Source of the DNA: Chitinophagales bacterium
Lineage (GTDB): Bacteria > Bacteroidota > Bacteroidia > Chitinophagales > CAIOSU01
Direction: 5' to 3'
NCBI GenBank assembly: GCA_026003335.1
Contig: BPHB01000002.1
Location: 248,001 to 312,000 of the forward strand
Length of the DNA: 64,000 nucleotides
Shown here: piece by piece, positions 42,084-51,493 of the stretch
How positions within the stretch are numbered: the stretch's first letter is position 1
Layout of the letters: each line of letters opens with the position of its first letter
Notes under the pieces: model-generated
Database searches by the model: none
What the model was told of the DNA's origin: nothing
What the model saw: only the letters and a program-made list of their open reading frames with translations
Translations under genes and position numbers: made by a program

Positions 42084-44108
42084 ATGGCTTTTGAGCACCC
42101 GTGGGTTTTATGGGCATTAACCCTGACGGCTATTCCTGTCATCATCCACCTTTTTAATTTTCGCAGACACAAAACTGTATACTTTACCAATGTCCGTTTT
42201 TTAAAAGAAGTCACCGAAGAAACAGCAGTGCGTTCCAAATTAAAGCATCTGCTGGTACTGTTGGCACGCCTGCTGACCATCATCTTTATCGTTTTGGCTT
42301 TTGCGCGACCTGTTATTCCCGGAAAAGACAGCTCCTCTGCGGCTGCAGAAACAAAATCCGTATCGGTGTATATAGACAACTCGTTCAGCATGAGTGCCGA
42401 ATATGAAGGAGAGCGGCTGCTTGACCGTGCGATAAGAAAATGCCGGGAGATCGTAGATGCCTATGAGGCAAGCACACGTTTTCAACTTGTCACTAATGAG
42501 CTGACCTCCCGCCAGCGTCATTATGTATCCAAAGAAGAATTTCTGAGCCTGCTGGATGAAGTACAACCTTCCTCATTCGTACGCAAGCATAGTGCAATTT
42601 ATTCCTGGCAGATGCGCACTGCTGCCGATGCCGGAGCGCTGCATGTTTCGGCATTCTGGATTTCTGATTTTCAGAAAAATCAAAGCGACTTCAAAGGAGA
42701 TACTTCTTTGGCGCTTTACCTTTTTCCGCTAAATGCTGACAGACAGGACAACGTGTATATTGACACTGCATGGCTGAACCAACCGGCAGTATATCCCAAC
42801 AGAACCGTTACCGTATTTGTCAGGATAGTGAATACTGCCAAACGACCGGTTGAAAATTCCAGAATGACCCTGTCTGTGGATAATCAGGTGAAAGCCATAG
42901 CCGATTATAGCGTGCCTGCGGCATCTTACACCGTGGATACACTCAACTTCATGGTCAGGGACACCGGCTGGAAGAGAACAGAAATCAGCATTACGGATTA
43001 TCCCGTTACTTTTGATGACAAGTTCTTCCTTGTGCTCAGGGTAACCGGAGTGGTTCCGGTGCTGGCAGTGTATGAGGCCATACCCAGCCGCTATCTGGAC
43101 GCCCTTTTCCAGAACACTGAATCTTTTTCGTTTGAAAACCGCCAGGTCAATCAGCTGGATTACTCCAGGTTGGACCGGCATAACCTGATTATATTAAGTA
43201 ACCTTACAGCCATTCCTTCAGGTATGGCTTCCATACTGGAACAATATGTTAAGAACGGGGGCAGCCTGCTGATTTTTCCAGCAAAAACTATCAGCGTAGG
43301 CAGTTACAATTCATTTCTATCCATGTTGGGGGCAGGTACTCTCGGTGAATTACAAACCTCTGAGCAGCCGGTAACCGAACTCAACCGGGAGCACGAAATT
43401 TTTTATGATGTGTTTGAAGAAATACCCAAAAACATTTCGCTGCCGATAGTGAAAGCTTATTATCCTGTTCAAAAGAAAACCCGCAGCAGTCAGCAGGTGC
43501 TGCTCGGGCTGAGAAACAGAAGTCCCTTTCTGAGCCAGTTTGAATACGGGCAGGGGAAAATTTACCTGTGCGCTGCTCCCCTGGATGAAAAACTCACGGA
43601 TTTCCCGCTGCATGCACTGTTTGTACCCCTGTTATACAATATGGCATTAACCGGCAAAACATTTTCCAAGGCGGCCTATGTAATAGGCAAAGATGAAGTG
43701 ATAGAAATAGACAACCGGCTGCGAGGTAATGACCTCATTTTTAAAATCCGTGGAGGCAACAGCGAATTTATACCCAGACAGAAAGCTGCAGGCCCTAAAA
43801 TGCTTATCTTCCCCGGTGAGGAAATCACACAAGCCGGATTTTATACTATCTATACGGAGGATGACAAAGAGGGTGACGTGATTGCCATGAACTACAACCG
43901 GGAAGAGTCCCTTCCTGAATTTTACAGTGCACCGGAACTAAAAGACCTTTACCCTCAGCGCAACATCCAGGTGATTCAGGCGGTTAATGCGAACGCTTCT
44001 GCTGTGGTCAAAGAGCTGCAAGAAGGAGTTGCCCTATGGAAACTTTGTATTATTTTAGCCCTTGTTTTCATGGGCGCAGAGGCCGTATTGCTTAGATTTC
44101 TGCGCTGA
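42084..44108 (+). CDS. BatA-domain membrane protein with von Willebrand A-like module
   Basis: The ATG at 42084 gives 'MAFEHPWVLWALTLTAIPVIIHLF', the standard BatA N-terminus; the ATG at 42060 would add eight residues. Two membrane helices (residues 6-25 and about 55-75) with the 'FTNVRFLKEV' signature are followed by 'SVYIDNSFSMSAE', the first motif of a von Willebrand A domain (DxSxS), then a long extracytoplasmic region and a last helix at the C-terminus. BatA-type proteins work with MoxR ATPases in envelope stress functions. It heads an operon with the dihydroorotase homologue, DUF4199 and a glycosyltransferase, an arrangement familiar from Bacteroidota. Confidence 0.85.
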   Translation: MAFEHPWVLWALTLTAIPVIIHLFNFRRHKTVYFTNVRFLKEVTEETAVRSKLKHLLVLLARLLTIIFIVLAFARPVIPGKDSSSAAAETKSVSVYIDNSFSMSAEYEGERLLDRAIRKCREIVDAYEASTRFQLVTNELTSRQRHYVSKEEFLSLLDEVQPSSFVRKHSAIYSWQMRTAADAGALHVSAFWISDFQKNQSDFKGDTSLALYLFPLNADRQDNVYIDTAWLNQPAVYPNRTVTVFVRIVNTAKRPVENSRMTLSVDNQVKAIADYSVPAASYTVDTLNFMVRDTGWKRTEISITDYPVTFDDKFFLVLRVTGVVPVLAVYEAIPSRYLDALFQNTESFSFENRQVNQLDYSRLDRHNLIILSNLTAIPSGMASILEQYVKNGGSLLIFPAKTISVGSYNSFLSMLGAGTLGELQTSEQPVTELNREHEIFYDVFEEIPKNISLPIVKAYYPVQKKTRSSQQVLLGLRNRSPFLSQFEYGQGKIYLCAAPLDEKLTDFPLHALFVPLLYNMALTGKTFSKAAYVIGKDEVIEIDNRLRGNDLIFKIRGGNSEFIPRQKAAGPKMLIFPGEEITQAGFYTIYTEDDKEGDVIAMNYNREESLPEFYSAPELKDLYPQRNIQVIQAVNANASAVVKELQEGVALWKLCIILALVFMGAEAVLLRFLR

Positions 44109-44126
44109 AATGGTTGCACATTCTGA

Positions 44127-45398
44127 ATGAATTTATTTATCCGGTCTGCCCGCATTCTTGATCCCACCTCAAGCTATCATTTACAAACCAGAGATATTGT
44201 CATTGAAAAAGGCGTCATTACCCGCATTGGCTCCCGACTGCACAATACGTATGGCTACCGCGAAATTACTTCTCCAGGCTTATGCGTTTCTCCCGGATGG
44301 GTTGACCTCTTTGCCTTTTTAGGCGATCCCGGTTATGAACACAAAGAAGACCTCTTCACCGGTATAGCTGCTGCTGCCTCCGGAGGATTTACCACCGTAT
44401 GCTGCATGCCCAATACCCGTCCTCCCCTGCACTCTAAAACGGAGGTTGAATACGTCATCAACAAGTGCAGAAATACTGTTGTGGAAGTAAAACCCATCGG
44501 GGCTGTCAGCCGCAACTGCGAAGGCACCCAGATAACCGAAATCTACGATATGTATGAAGCCGGTGCAGTGGCGTTCTCTGACGGCATTCAGTCATGCATC
44601 AGTGCAGGCCTCACACTCCGTGCGCTGCTTTATATCAAACCCTTTGACGGATTATTCATCAGCCATCCCGATGACCAAAGCATCCGGGGCAGCGGACTGG
44701 TTAACGAAGGCGCCACCAGCACCATGATGGGCATCCCCGGAATACCGGCTATTGCCGAAGAGTTGATGGTGCTGCGGGATCTTTTTCTTGCTGAATATGC
44801 CGGTTCCCGAATACATTTCGCCTATGTGTCATCTCCCGGCTCTCTGGAGCATATCCGCAAAGCCAAAGCCAAAGGTCTGCGCGTAAGCTGCGCTGTTGCT
44901 CCCTATAATCTCCTGCTGGATGAAAGTGCAGCACTGGAGTTTGATACCAACTATAAAGTGCTACCTCCTCTTAAAACTCAAAAGGATATCAAAGCCCTCG
45001 TCAAAGGCATACAGGACGGAGTGATAGATGTCTTATCCAGCATGCACATTCCCCAGGACACAGAGTCAAAAAAAGTAGAATTTGATCTGGCTGAATTTGG
45101 CATGACCGGGCTTGAAACGGCTTATGCAGTGGCGAATACCGCCTGCTGCGGCCTTATTTCTGATGAGAGGATTGTTCAAATGCTCGCCATCACTCCACGC
45201 ACTATCCTTAATCTGCCGGTTCCCACCATTAAAAAAGGCAACCATGCCAATCTCACGGTTTTTGACAATTCGCTTAAGTGGGTTTTTGAGGAAAAAAATA
45301 TCCGCTCCAAATCACGAAACACGCCCTTTCTGGGCAGGGAGTTTACAGGGAAAGTGCTGGCAGTGGTCAATAATAACCAACTTTTTCAAAACCCATGA
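44127..45398 (+). CDS. dihydroorotase homologue, probably catalytically inactive
   Basis: A 423-residue amidohydrolase of the type I dihydroorotase family (third step of pyrimidine synthesis). The fold marks are present: 'VSPGWVDLFAFLGDPGYEHKED', 'GGFTTVCCMPNTRPPL', 'GAVAFSDGIQ'. However, the metal-binding H-x-H is 'LFAFL', and the catalytic 'TDHAPH' is 'SMHIPQ' in 'VIDVLSSMHIPQDTES', so zinc ligands and catalytic Asp are missing. Homologues of this degenerate kind occur in Bacteroidota beside a second, active PyrC. It may act structurally with aspartate transcarbamylase, as known for other pseudo-dihydroorotases, or serve another role. It overlaps the next gene by four bases. Confidence 0.85.
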   Translation: MNLFIRSARILDPTSSYHLQTRDIVIEKGVITRIGSRLHNTYGYREITSPGLCVSPGWVDLFAFLGDPGYEHKEDLFTGIAAAASGGFTTVCCMPNTRPPLHSKTEVEYVINKCRNTVVEVKPIGAVSRNCEGTQITEIYDMYEAGAVAFSDGIQSCISAGLTLRALLYIKPFDGLFISHPDDQSIRGSGLVNEGATSTMMGIPGIPAIAEELMVLRDLFLAEYAGSRIHFAYVSSPGSLEHIRKAKAKGLRVSCAVAPYNLLLDESAALEFDTNYKVLPPLKTQKDIKALVKGIQDGVIDVLSSMHIPQDTESKKVEFDLAEFGMTGLETAYAVANTACCGLISDERIVQMLAITPRTILNLPVPTIKKGNHANLTVFDNSLKWVFEEKNIRSKSRNTPFLGREFTGKVLAVVNNNQLFQNP

Positions 45399-45958
45399 AT
45401 AATGGATTCACATCTCCCGCATCTATAGGCGCACGTCTGGGACTGCTGGCCGGATTGCTGTGTATTCTTTATTTTCTTATGCTCTATGCTGTGCAAAAAG
45501 ACCTCGTAATTAGCTTTTGGGTTTTCGCAGGATACGGGATAATCATTTTTTTTAAAATTCTTGCGGTGCATCTGGCCTGGAAAGGCGGGGGCAATCGCCT
45601 TGAGTTCAAAAAAGGCCTGCAAGCGGCTTTTCTGGTTTCGGTAACCAGCATGGCGTTGTGGATTTTATTTTTTCATATACTCTTCGCATTCATTGACACT
45701 GAACTGAACCTTCTGGCAAAAGAAAAAGCTTTGCAGCGTATTGAAAAATTCATGTCTATGGCCGGTGCTCCGGACGATAAAATTGAGGAAGCCCTTGAGC
45801 TTGCTGAACAAAGAAATTATGCGCCCTCCTTTTCTTCAGATGCTATGAATTATGCCTGGTCTCTGATCATCGGATTTCTCTATGCAGCAGTGATTGGGGC
45901 TATTTACCATTATGCCGGACGCAAAACTCCACCTTTGCAAAAACCAGATGCCGCTTGA
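45395..45958 (+). CDS. DUF4199 membrane protein
   Basis: 187 residues with four membrane helices: two near the N-terminus, a third after 'RLEFKKGLQAAFLVS', and one near the C-terminus, with a helical charged loop between the last two. This is the plan of the Bacteroidota family DUF4199, of unknown function. The start overlaps the dihydroorotase stop (ATGA) and the stop overlaps the glycosyltransferase start by one base, so translation is coupled across the three. Confidence 0.82.
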   Translation: MNNGFTSPASIGARLGLLAGLLCILYFLMLYAVQKDLVISFWVFAGYGIIIFFKILAVHLAWKGGGNRLEFKKGLQAAFLVSVTSMALWILFFHILFAFIDTELNLLAKEKALQRIEKFMSMAGAPDDKIEEALELAEQRNYAPSFSSDAMNYAWSLIIGFLYAAVIGAIYHYAGRKTPPLQKPDAA

Positions 45959-46929
45959 TGGACCTTTCAATCGTCATACCTCTCTTCAATGAAGAAGAAT
46001 CGCTGATCCCCCTGTTTGAGTGGATTAGTCGCGTCATGGAAAAAACGAATCTGAGCTATGAGGTCATATTTGTAGACGATGGCAGCCGCGACAGTTCATG
46101 GGCAAAAATTAAAGAGCTGGCGAAAACGCATGCTTCTGTCCGCGGCATACGGTTTCGCAGAAACTTTGGCAAGTCAGCTGCGCTCAATGAAGGATTCAAA
46201 GCAGCCTCCGGTGAGGTGGTAATTACCATGGATGCGGATATGCAGGATAGTCCTGATGAGATTCCTGCTCTCTATCAGATGATCCGATCAGAAGGCTATG
46301 ACATGGTTTCGGGCTGGAAACGCAAACGCCACGACCCGCTCTCCAAAACCATCCCTTCCCGGTTTTTTAATTATGTAACCCGACTGGTGACGGGCATTCC
46401 TTTGCACGACTTTAACTGTGGCCTGAAGGCTTACAAAAAGGAAGTAGTCAAAAGTGTGGAGATATACGGAGAGATGCACCGCTTCATACCGGTGATGGTG
46501 CATAAGGCCGGCTTTGACCGCATAGGTGAAAAGGTAGTGCAGCACCAGGAAAGAAAGTTTGGAAAGACCAAGTTCGGACTGGAGCGTTTCATCAATGGTT
46601 TTCTGGATTTGCTATCTATTCTTTTTGTTACACGGTTTGGCAAACGCCCCATGCACCTTTTTGGCACCATCGGCATCCTTTCATTTTTGATCGGAGGCAT
46701 CATCACCGTGTGGCTGATAGCCGAAAAGCAATACCGTATTTATTATCACATGAAGATACGCGATGTGGTAGATCAGCCGCTTTTCTACCTTGCCCTTCTT
46801 GCCGTTGCAGTAGGAGTACAACTGTTTTTGGCCGGCTTTCTGGCGGAACTTGTTTCGCGTTCAGCCCCCGATCGCAACCGCTATGAAATTGCCGAACGTC
46901 TGGGTCTTCCTTACGATTTCGGAGCGTGA
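45958..46929 (+). CDS. family 2 glycosyltransferase, polyprenyl-phosphate type
   Basis: Predicted to transfer a sugar from a nucleotide sugar to a polyprenyl phosphate at the inner membrane. The GT-A domain fills the first 230 residues, with 'VIPLFNEEESL', 'IFVDDGSRDSSW' and 'VITMDADMQDSPDEIP' (the DxD-type metal site), and 'FNCGLKAYKKEV'. Two membrane helices follow near residues 235-300. This is the DPM1/ArnC/GtrB plan. The ATG at 45958 follows the DUF4199 stop directly. The gene ends in a 19-base convergent overlap with a small DUF2892-like gene. Confidence 0.9.
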   Translation: MDLSIVIPLFNEEESLIPLFEWISRVMEKTNLSYEVIFVDDGSRDSSWAKIKELAKTHASVRGIRFRRNFGKSAALNEGFKAASGEVVITMDADMQDSPDEIPALYQMIRSEGYDMVSGWKRKRHDPLSKTIPSRFFNYVTRLVTGIPLHDFNCGLKAYKKEVVKSVEIYGEMHRFIPVMVHKAGFDRIGEKVVQHQERKFGKTKFGLERFINGFLDLLSILFVTRFGKRPMHLFGTIGILSFLIGGIITVWLIAEKQYRIYYHMKIRDVVDQPLFYLALLAVAVGVQLFLAGFLAELVSRSAPDRNRYEIAERLGLPYDFGA

Positions 46930-47099
46930 TTAATGCCCAGTATTTTATAAATAGGACACATCCCGGTAACCGCTGTAATAAATACAGCTATAGCTATCAG
47001 GATTAAAGGATAAAACTGTGTTACGCCAAACAGAATGCCCAACACCATAATCACCACATACCGCAGTGCAATATCGGTGAAGCTTAAATTGTATTCCAT
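46911..47099 (-). CDS. small YgaP/DUF2892-type membrane protein
   Basis: 62 residues with two membrane helices and the ending 'ITAVTGMCPIYKILGIN', the signature of the DUF2892 family, in which the helices form a YgaP-like hairpin with a Cys-Pro at the end of the second helix. It is usually found near rhodanese or sulfur genes, but not here. Single gene; its 3' end overlaps the glycosyltransferase gene on the other strand. Confidence 0.8.
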   Translation of the reverse strand: MEYNLSFTDIALRYVVIMVLGILFGVTQFYPLILIAIAVFITAVTGMCPIYKILGINHAPKS

Positions 47100-47268
47100 G
47101 GTTAATGTTTTTACCGCACAAGTAAGCCTTCAGTAAGAAGATGTTCAGTGATTTTTATCACCGGAAGGCATGATTTTTACTTTACTGGTGTACTCCAGAA
47201 AGGATGTACAGAGAGGCGTATGATATTCAGAGCAGTAAAAAAAGACAGCACCGATACTGATTCCGCAC

Positions 47269-48219
47269 TTATTGTATGCTTATTGTATCGCTTTGCGGAA
47301 CGAATGATTCCTGGCTTTTAAAAATCTTGTCAAACAAACCATCCGCATCGGCAAAGAGATTGTCCGGATTAAGGCTTGAACGGATAACTTTTTTATTCCC
47401 TGCATCAAAACCCTCAATTCTTATTGCTACTCCGGAGCTGTCAGAAATTTCCAGCAACGCCTGAGGAGAAGGCAGCTGACTTTCATCCACATCATCAGCA
47501 AACACCGTTCCGCTGACAAAAGCGAGCTGATTAAGATAGTTGTCTACCTGTGTTTTGTCGGCAGCCTGTCCGTTCACCTGCCAAAGTGTATCGGCTTTTG
47601 TGAGTGTGTATCGAAGCGTATCACCCAGTGAAAAATCCAGTTTAATCCACTGGTCTTTCCTACCTTTTATGATAGTTTTGTTTCGCCAGTTTTCGGTGCC
47701 TGCATTGAAGGTTCCCTCCAGAAAACCTTTAACGGCATAGGTTTCATTTTTTCCGTTCAGGCGCACGCACGTTTCCATATCCCTGCCGCCTGAAAAAACA
47801 AATTTACCGATAATTAAGTCCAGCACTTTTCTGTTGCCCTCATGCACTATTACACGCGTGCCGTTGGTGTCCACCTCCAATTCTTTCCACTGCTCGGCGG
47901 ATCGGGCAGCCAAACGTACGGGCTTAAGTTCGCTCAGCAGGCGGATAACGTCACCCACCCTTTGATTGTCCACCTGAATGGATTTGTTTTCGCGGAGGCG
48001 TACTTTCCATATATTGTCTTCCTTAAAGAGCCTGACTTCTTCCCCTTTTTTTGATTTGGGATAAATTAGTATTTCTGAAACCTTTGCGCTGTCAATGGTT
48101 ACGAGCTCAGCGGGAAAGTTGCGCTCGCCTTTTTTTGACTGAAAAAATCTCGCTGCTGCAAAAGCCGCTATTAAAACAATCAATACAACAACCAGTGAGG
48201 TATTAGAAAATTTAGACAT
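47269..48219 (-). CDS. DUF4340 protein of gliding-type ABC operon
   Basis: 316 residues: an N-terminal membrane anchor (residues 9-24) and a periplasmic region with repeated 'W.V' beta motifs ('DNIWKVRLRE', 'DTLWQVNGQAADKTQVDNYL'), which is the DUF4340 pattern. DUF4340 genes regularly follow gldG-like genes, as here, where the two overlap by eight bases. It is the last gene of the gldA-gldF-gldG operon and probably part of the complex. Its exact role is unknown. Confidence 0.85.
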   Translation of the reverse strand: MSKFSNTSLVVVLIVLIAAFAAARFFQSKKGERNFPAELVTIDSAKVSEILIYPKSKKGEEVRLFKEDNIWKVRLRENKSIQVDNQRVGDVIRLLSELKPVRLAARSAEQWKELEVDTNGTRVIVHEGNRKVLDLIIGKFVFSGGRDMETCVRLNGKNETYAVKGFLEGTFNAGTENWRNKTIIKGRKDQWIKLDFSLGDTLRYTLTKADTLWQVNGQAADKTQVDNYLNQLAFVSGTVFADDVDESQLPSPQALLEISDSSGVAIRIEGFDAGNKKVIRSSLNPDNLFADADGLFDKIFKSQESFVPQSDTISIQ

Positions 48220-49735
48220 AGCGTTGCTCCATCCATTGCTGGCGTTTCCGCCTGCGCAGCTGTACTCTCACAAAGCCATATAGAATGATGAGAAAAACCG
48301 GCAGGAGGAAATTGCCATATTTTATTAAAGTTTTCTTGTTGTCGTCAAGTTCTTTTTTAATCGGTCTTGCGGAAATGCCTTTTGTTCTGAGTTCGTTGAG
48401 ACCGGTGTCGTCCGAAAGCCAATCCACCGCATTGACAAGCAGGCTCACATTGTCAGGCTGCAGTTGCTGGTATTCCCGCCCTTCGCCATTGACGGCAAAA
48501 TCACCATCTCCGAAAACAACCAGGCGGGAAATGTTGCCATTGCCGGTGATGTTACCTTCCACAGCCACGGCCAAAGGCAAACTGCTCATGGGGAAATCAG
48601 CGGGTGTATAATTTCTCATTACATCAAAGAAGGTGTTTGCCGGTGCCGTGTTGGCGCGGGATGAAGTTTTGGCCAGCACCACCACCTTAATCAGAGAATC
48701 GGAGATAGCATTAGTCACCGGACTTGCAAAGGGTAATAAAACGCGTTCCAGCCCTTTTGTAATCGGATGGTCAGCAAAATCCGTGATAAGCGGCAGATAG
48801 GGAAACTGCACCGGAGTGCTGATGGTGAAGAAACCCTGTCTTTGCTGCACCGTAACCGATCCGCACTGGGCATCCATGATGAATTTATCTTCCACGGAGA
48901 TACCCTTTTTACTTAACCACTCTTCCAGGCCTGTATTTACAGGTTGCCCGCGGCTGGTTTGGAAGTCACCCTGCACCCGATTAAGTGCTACCAGGAGGTT
49001 GCCTCCGGCAGCAAGGTACTCATCTAACCGCTGCAACTCGGCGGTGGTAAAAGAATCTTCGGGAGCAATAATCAGAAGTGACTGATAGGTAGTCGGTATC
49101 GGGGCGGTATCAGATATGGTGTACCCTGATATATCATACAAAACGGAAAGTACGCTTCTTACCTGCTGCATGGCATTCAGCGAAGGTTCACCGTGCCCCT
49201 GCAACAGGGCTACTTTAGGTTTTTCTTTTACCGAAAGCTTTTTAATAGTGGATGAGAGGGCGTACTCCATAGCAGCACCGGGTTGCACAAACGGAATGAC
49301 CTCTGTTTGAGAACCCATCTTCAGCACCGCTCCGAGGTAAGCTTTTTGTTGTTTGATTTCATCTTTCTCCCGCACATTAATCATCACCGGCTGAATTCCG
49401 GCCTGCAGCGCTTCCTGTTCCAGCTCCTCTTTTTCACCCGGGTCCTTGAACTCATATACCACGTTGCCGCCCGAACGACTGGCATATTCCACAAGCAGGT
49501 CTTTGAAATCCGTTTTAGTTGCGGTGATGTTTGGAGGCAGCTTTTTGGAAAAATATGCAGTAACCGTCACCGGCTCATTAAGCGATTTGAGTATGTCCAG
49601 AGTAGCTTTGCTGAGTGTGTAGCGTTTATCTCCGGTAAAGTCCAGGCGGAATGAAAACTGAGCCGACAGGATGCCAATCACCACCATTATACTCAGTATA
49701 AGCAGCAACCTGAACTGTGCCGTACTTCTTTTCAT
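48212..49735 (-). CDS. gldG: GldG-family ABC transporter auxiliary protein
   Basis: 507 residues with a membrane helix at each end ('RLLLILSIMVVIGILSA' and 'FLLPVFLIILYGFVRVQL') and a large periplasmic domain between, including the IFT52/GldG-type part 'YQSLLIIAPEDSFTTAELQRLDEYLAAGG'. In Flavobacterium, GldA, GldF and GldG form an ABC transporter needed for gliding. In non-gliding relatives the same set has an unknown envelope role. It follows gldF with 2 bases between. Confidence 0.88.
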   Translation of the reverse strand: MKRSTAQFRLLLILSIMVVIGILSAQFSFRLDFTGDKRYTLSKATLDILKSLNEPVTVTAYFSKKLPPNITATKTDFKDLLVEYASRSGGNVVYEFKDPGEKEELEQEALQAGIQPVMINVREKDEIKQQKAYLGAVLKMGSQTEVIPFVQPGAAMEYALSSTIKKLSVKEKPKVALLQGHGEPSLNAMQQVRSVLSVLYDISGYTISDTAPIPTTYQSLLIIAPEDSFTTAELQRLDEYLAAGGNLLVALNRVQGDFQTSRGQPVNTGLEEWLSKKGISVEDKFIMDAQCGSVTVQQRQGFFTISTPVQFPYLPLITDFADHPITKGLERVLLPFASPVTNAISDSLIKVVVLAKTSSRANTAPANTFFDVMRNYTPADFPMSSLPLAVAVEGNITGNGNISRLVVFGDGDFAVNGEGREYQQLQPDNVSLLVNAVDWLSDDTGLNELRTKGISARPIKKELDDNKKTLIKYGNFLLPVFLIILYGFVRVQLRRRKRQQWMEQRYV

Positions 49736-49737
49736 AT

Positions 49738-50463
49738 TCAGCTGATAATATTTCTTTTTGCAAGAACAAATTCTGCCAGCACCAGCCCAGCCAGCGCAAT
49801 AAGCAGAAAGTACACCACATCTTTGGTATCAATCACTCCCCTGGATATGGATTCAAAATGGTTGGAAATGCTCAGATAGTGGAATATATCGGCCATCACA
49901 CCCAACGAGCCTGATGAGAGCACGTCAAAAATGATCAGAAAAAACACACCGATGAGCAGAGATACAAGGAAAGCTACTATCTGATTGCTGGTTATGCTGC
50001 TGGCCAGCATACCAATGCCGATATATGAGCAGCTCATGAGGATGAGTCCGAGATAACCACACAACACGGCTCCATGATCCACATCGCCAAGCTGAGTGAG
50101 CGTAATATAATAAGGCAGGGTAAATATCAAAGCAATAGCAATCAGCAGCAGACACGCCAATGATTTGCCTATTACAATCTGCCAGTCGGTGATGGCTTTG
50201 GTTTGAAGCAGTTCAATGGTGCCGGTGCGGTTTTCCTCAGCAAGCATGCGCATAGTCAGGGCCGGGATGAAAAAAAAGAGTGTCCAGTAGGCCACAGAAA
50301 AAAACGGCTGCAAGGTTACCTGGCCAATGAGAAATATATCGCTGCCGGATATCCACGTGAAGAAACCGCTGAGCCCCAGAAAGATTACCAGCAATACGTA
50401 GGCCGTCAGGGAATCAAAAAATGTGACCAGCTCTTTTTTAGTCAATATCCAGATTGCCTTCAT
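49738..50463 (-). CDS. gldF: gliding-type ABC transporter permease GldF
   Basis: The channel subunit: 241 residues, six membrane helices, ABC-2 type. 'WILTKKELVTFFDSLTAYVLL' opens it and 'MRMLAEENRTGTIELLQTKAITDWQIVIGK' is the cytoplasmic coupling segment typical of GldF/NosY permeases. The start lies 4 bases after the gldA stop. The gene order gldA-gldF-gldG matches the known set. Confidence 0.9.
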   Translation of the reverse strand: MKAIWILTKKELVTFFDSLTAYVLLVIFLGLSGFFTWISGSDIFLIGQVTLQPFFSVAYWTLFFFIPALTMRMLAEENRTGTIELLQTKAITDWQIVIGKSLACLLLIAIALIFTLPYYITLTQLGDVDHGAVLCGYLGLILMSCSYIGIGMLASSITSNQIVAFLVSLLIGVFFLIIFDVLSSGSLGVMADIFHYLSISNHFESISRGVIDTKDVVYFLLIALAGLVLAEFVLAKRNIIS

Positions 50464-50467
50464 AGCT

Positions 50468-51397
50468 TCAGTTCATAGTAAGATTTCTGAAGATATCTTC
50501 CAGTTTGGTCTCCAGGGGCGTCAATTCAGTAAGGACCCACCCATTTTTGACGCACAGTTCATACACAGCTCTTCTTGAAGATAGCTCAGGCTTGCTTTGC
50601 ACTACATAAGTATTAATCCTTCCTGCCAGAGGTTCAGCCATGGAGACGGTGGGCAATGCCATCAATGCTGGCAACACCTGGTTGTGGTCAGCTTCTTCCA
50701 CCGTAATACGGATTACTTCCTGCCCCTGAGCCTGTTTGCGCAAAGTATCCGGTGAGCCATCGGCAACGATTTTACCATTGCTTATAATCAGAATACGATC
50801 GCAGGTTGCCTCAACCTCAGGAAGTATGTGCGTACTGAGAATAACGGTTTTCTCACGGCCCAGGTCCTTAATGAGTTTTCTGATTTCTACAATTTGATTC
50901 GGGTCAAGACCAGTGGTGGGCTCGTCCAGAATAAGCACCTCGGGATCATGAATAAGAGCCTGCGCCAGCCCCACACGCTGACGGTAACCTTTTGATAGTT
51001 CTCCTATGCGTTTATGTTTTTCGGCATCCAGGCCGCATTTGCGCACCATGTCAATGACTTTATCGCTGATGCGCTCAGGAGGAACGCCCTGCAGTCCTGC
51101 AATGAATTCCAGATATTCTATCACATACATATCGGTATATAACGGGTTATTCTCCGGTAGATAGCCGATTTTGCGTTTTACCTCGTCAGGGTGCTGCAGA
51201 ATATTATAATCACCGATATATACCGTGCCGGAGGAAGGAGCCATGTAGCAGGTGATAATTTTCATAGTGGTGGTTTTACCCGCTCCGTTGGGTCCCAGAA
51301 AGCCAAGTATTTCACCTGCTTTTACCTCAAAGGAGATATTATCAACCGCCCGCTGCGGACCATAGTTTTTCGTCAATCCCTCTACCCGGATATTCAT
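50468..51397 (-). CDS. gldA: gliding-type ABC transporter ATPase GldA
   Basis: The ATP-binding subunit of the GldAFG complex. The ATG at 51397 follows a good promoter and gives 309 residues beginning 'MNIRVEGLTKNYGP'; the longer frame from 51442 would include the promoter. Walker A 'GPNGAGKTTT' near residue 36, signature 'LSKGYRQRVGLAQ', and Walker B 'VLILDEPTTGLD' are complete. The C-terminal 80 residues form the extra domain found in NodI/GldA-like ATPases. Confidence 0.92.
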   Translation of the reverse strand: MNIRVEGLTKNYGPQRAVDNISFEVKAGEILGFLGPNGAGKTTTMKIITCYMAPSSGTVYIGDYNILQHPDEVKRKIGYLPENNPLYTDMYVIEYLEFIAGLQGVPPERISDKVIDMVRKCGLDAEKHKRIGELSKGYRQRVGLAQALIHDPEVLILDEPTTGLDPNQIVEIRKLIKDLGREKTVILSTHILPEVEATCDRILIISNGKIVADGSPDTLRKQAQGQEVIRITVEEADHNQVLPALMALPTVSMAEPLAGRINTYVVQSKPELSSRRAVYELCVKNGWVLTELTPLETKLEDIFRNLTMN

Positions 51398-51416
51398 AGT
51401 CTTTTTTAAGTGGGGG

Positions 51417-51447
51417 CAAAAATATAAAAGGGGGCATATCAATACAA
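51417..51447 (-). promoter_or_regulatory. Bacteroidota-type promoter of gldA-gldF-gldG-DUF4340
   Basis: On the minus strand TTG (51445-51447), a 20-base spacer and TATTTTTG (51417-51424) match the consensus. The expected transcript begins some 10-15 bases before the gldA ATG at 51397. Confidence 0.65.
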
Positions 51448-51493
51448 GTTAAAAATGGTTAAGCTTCCTTTACCGGTGACGGCAATCATGCCA

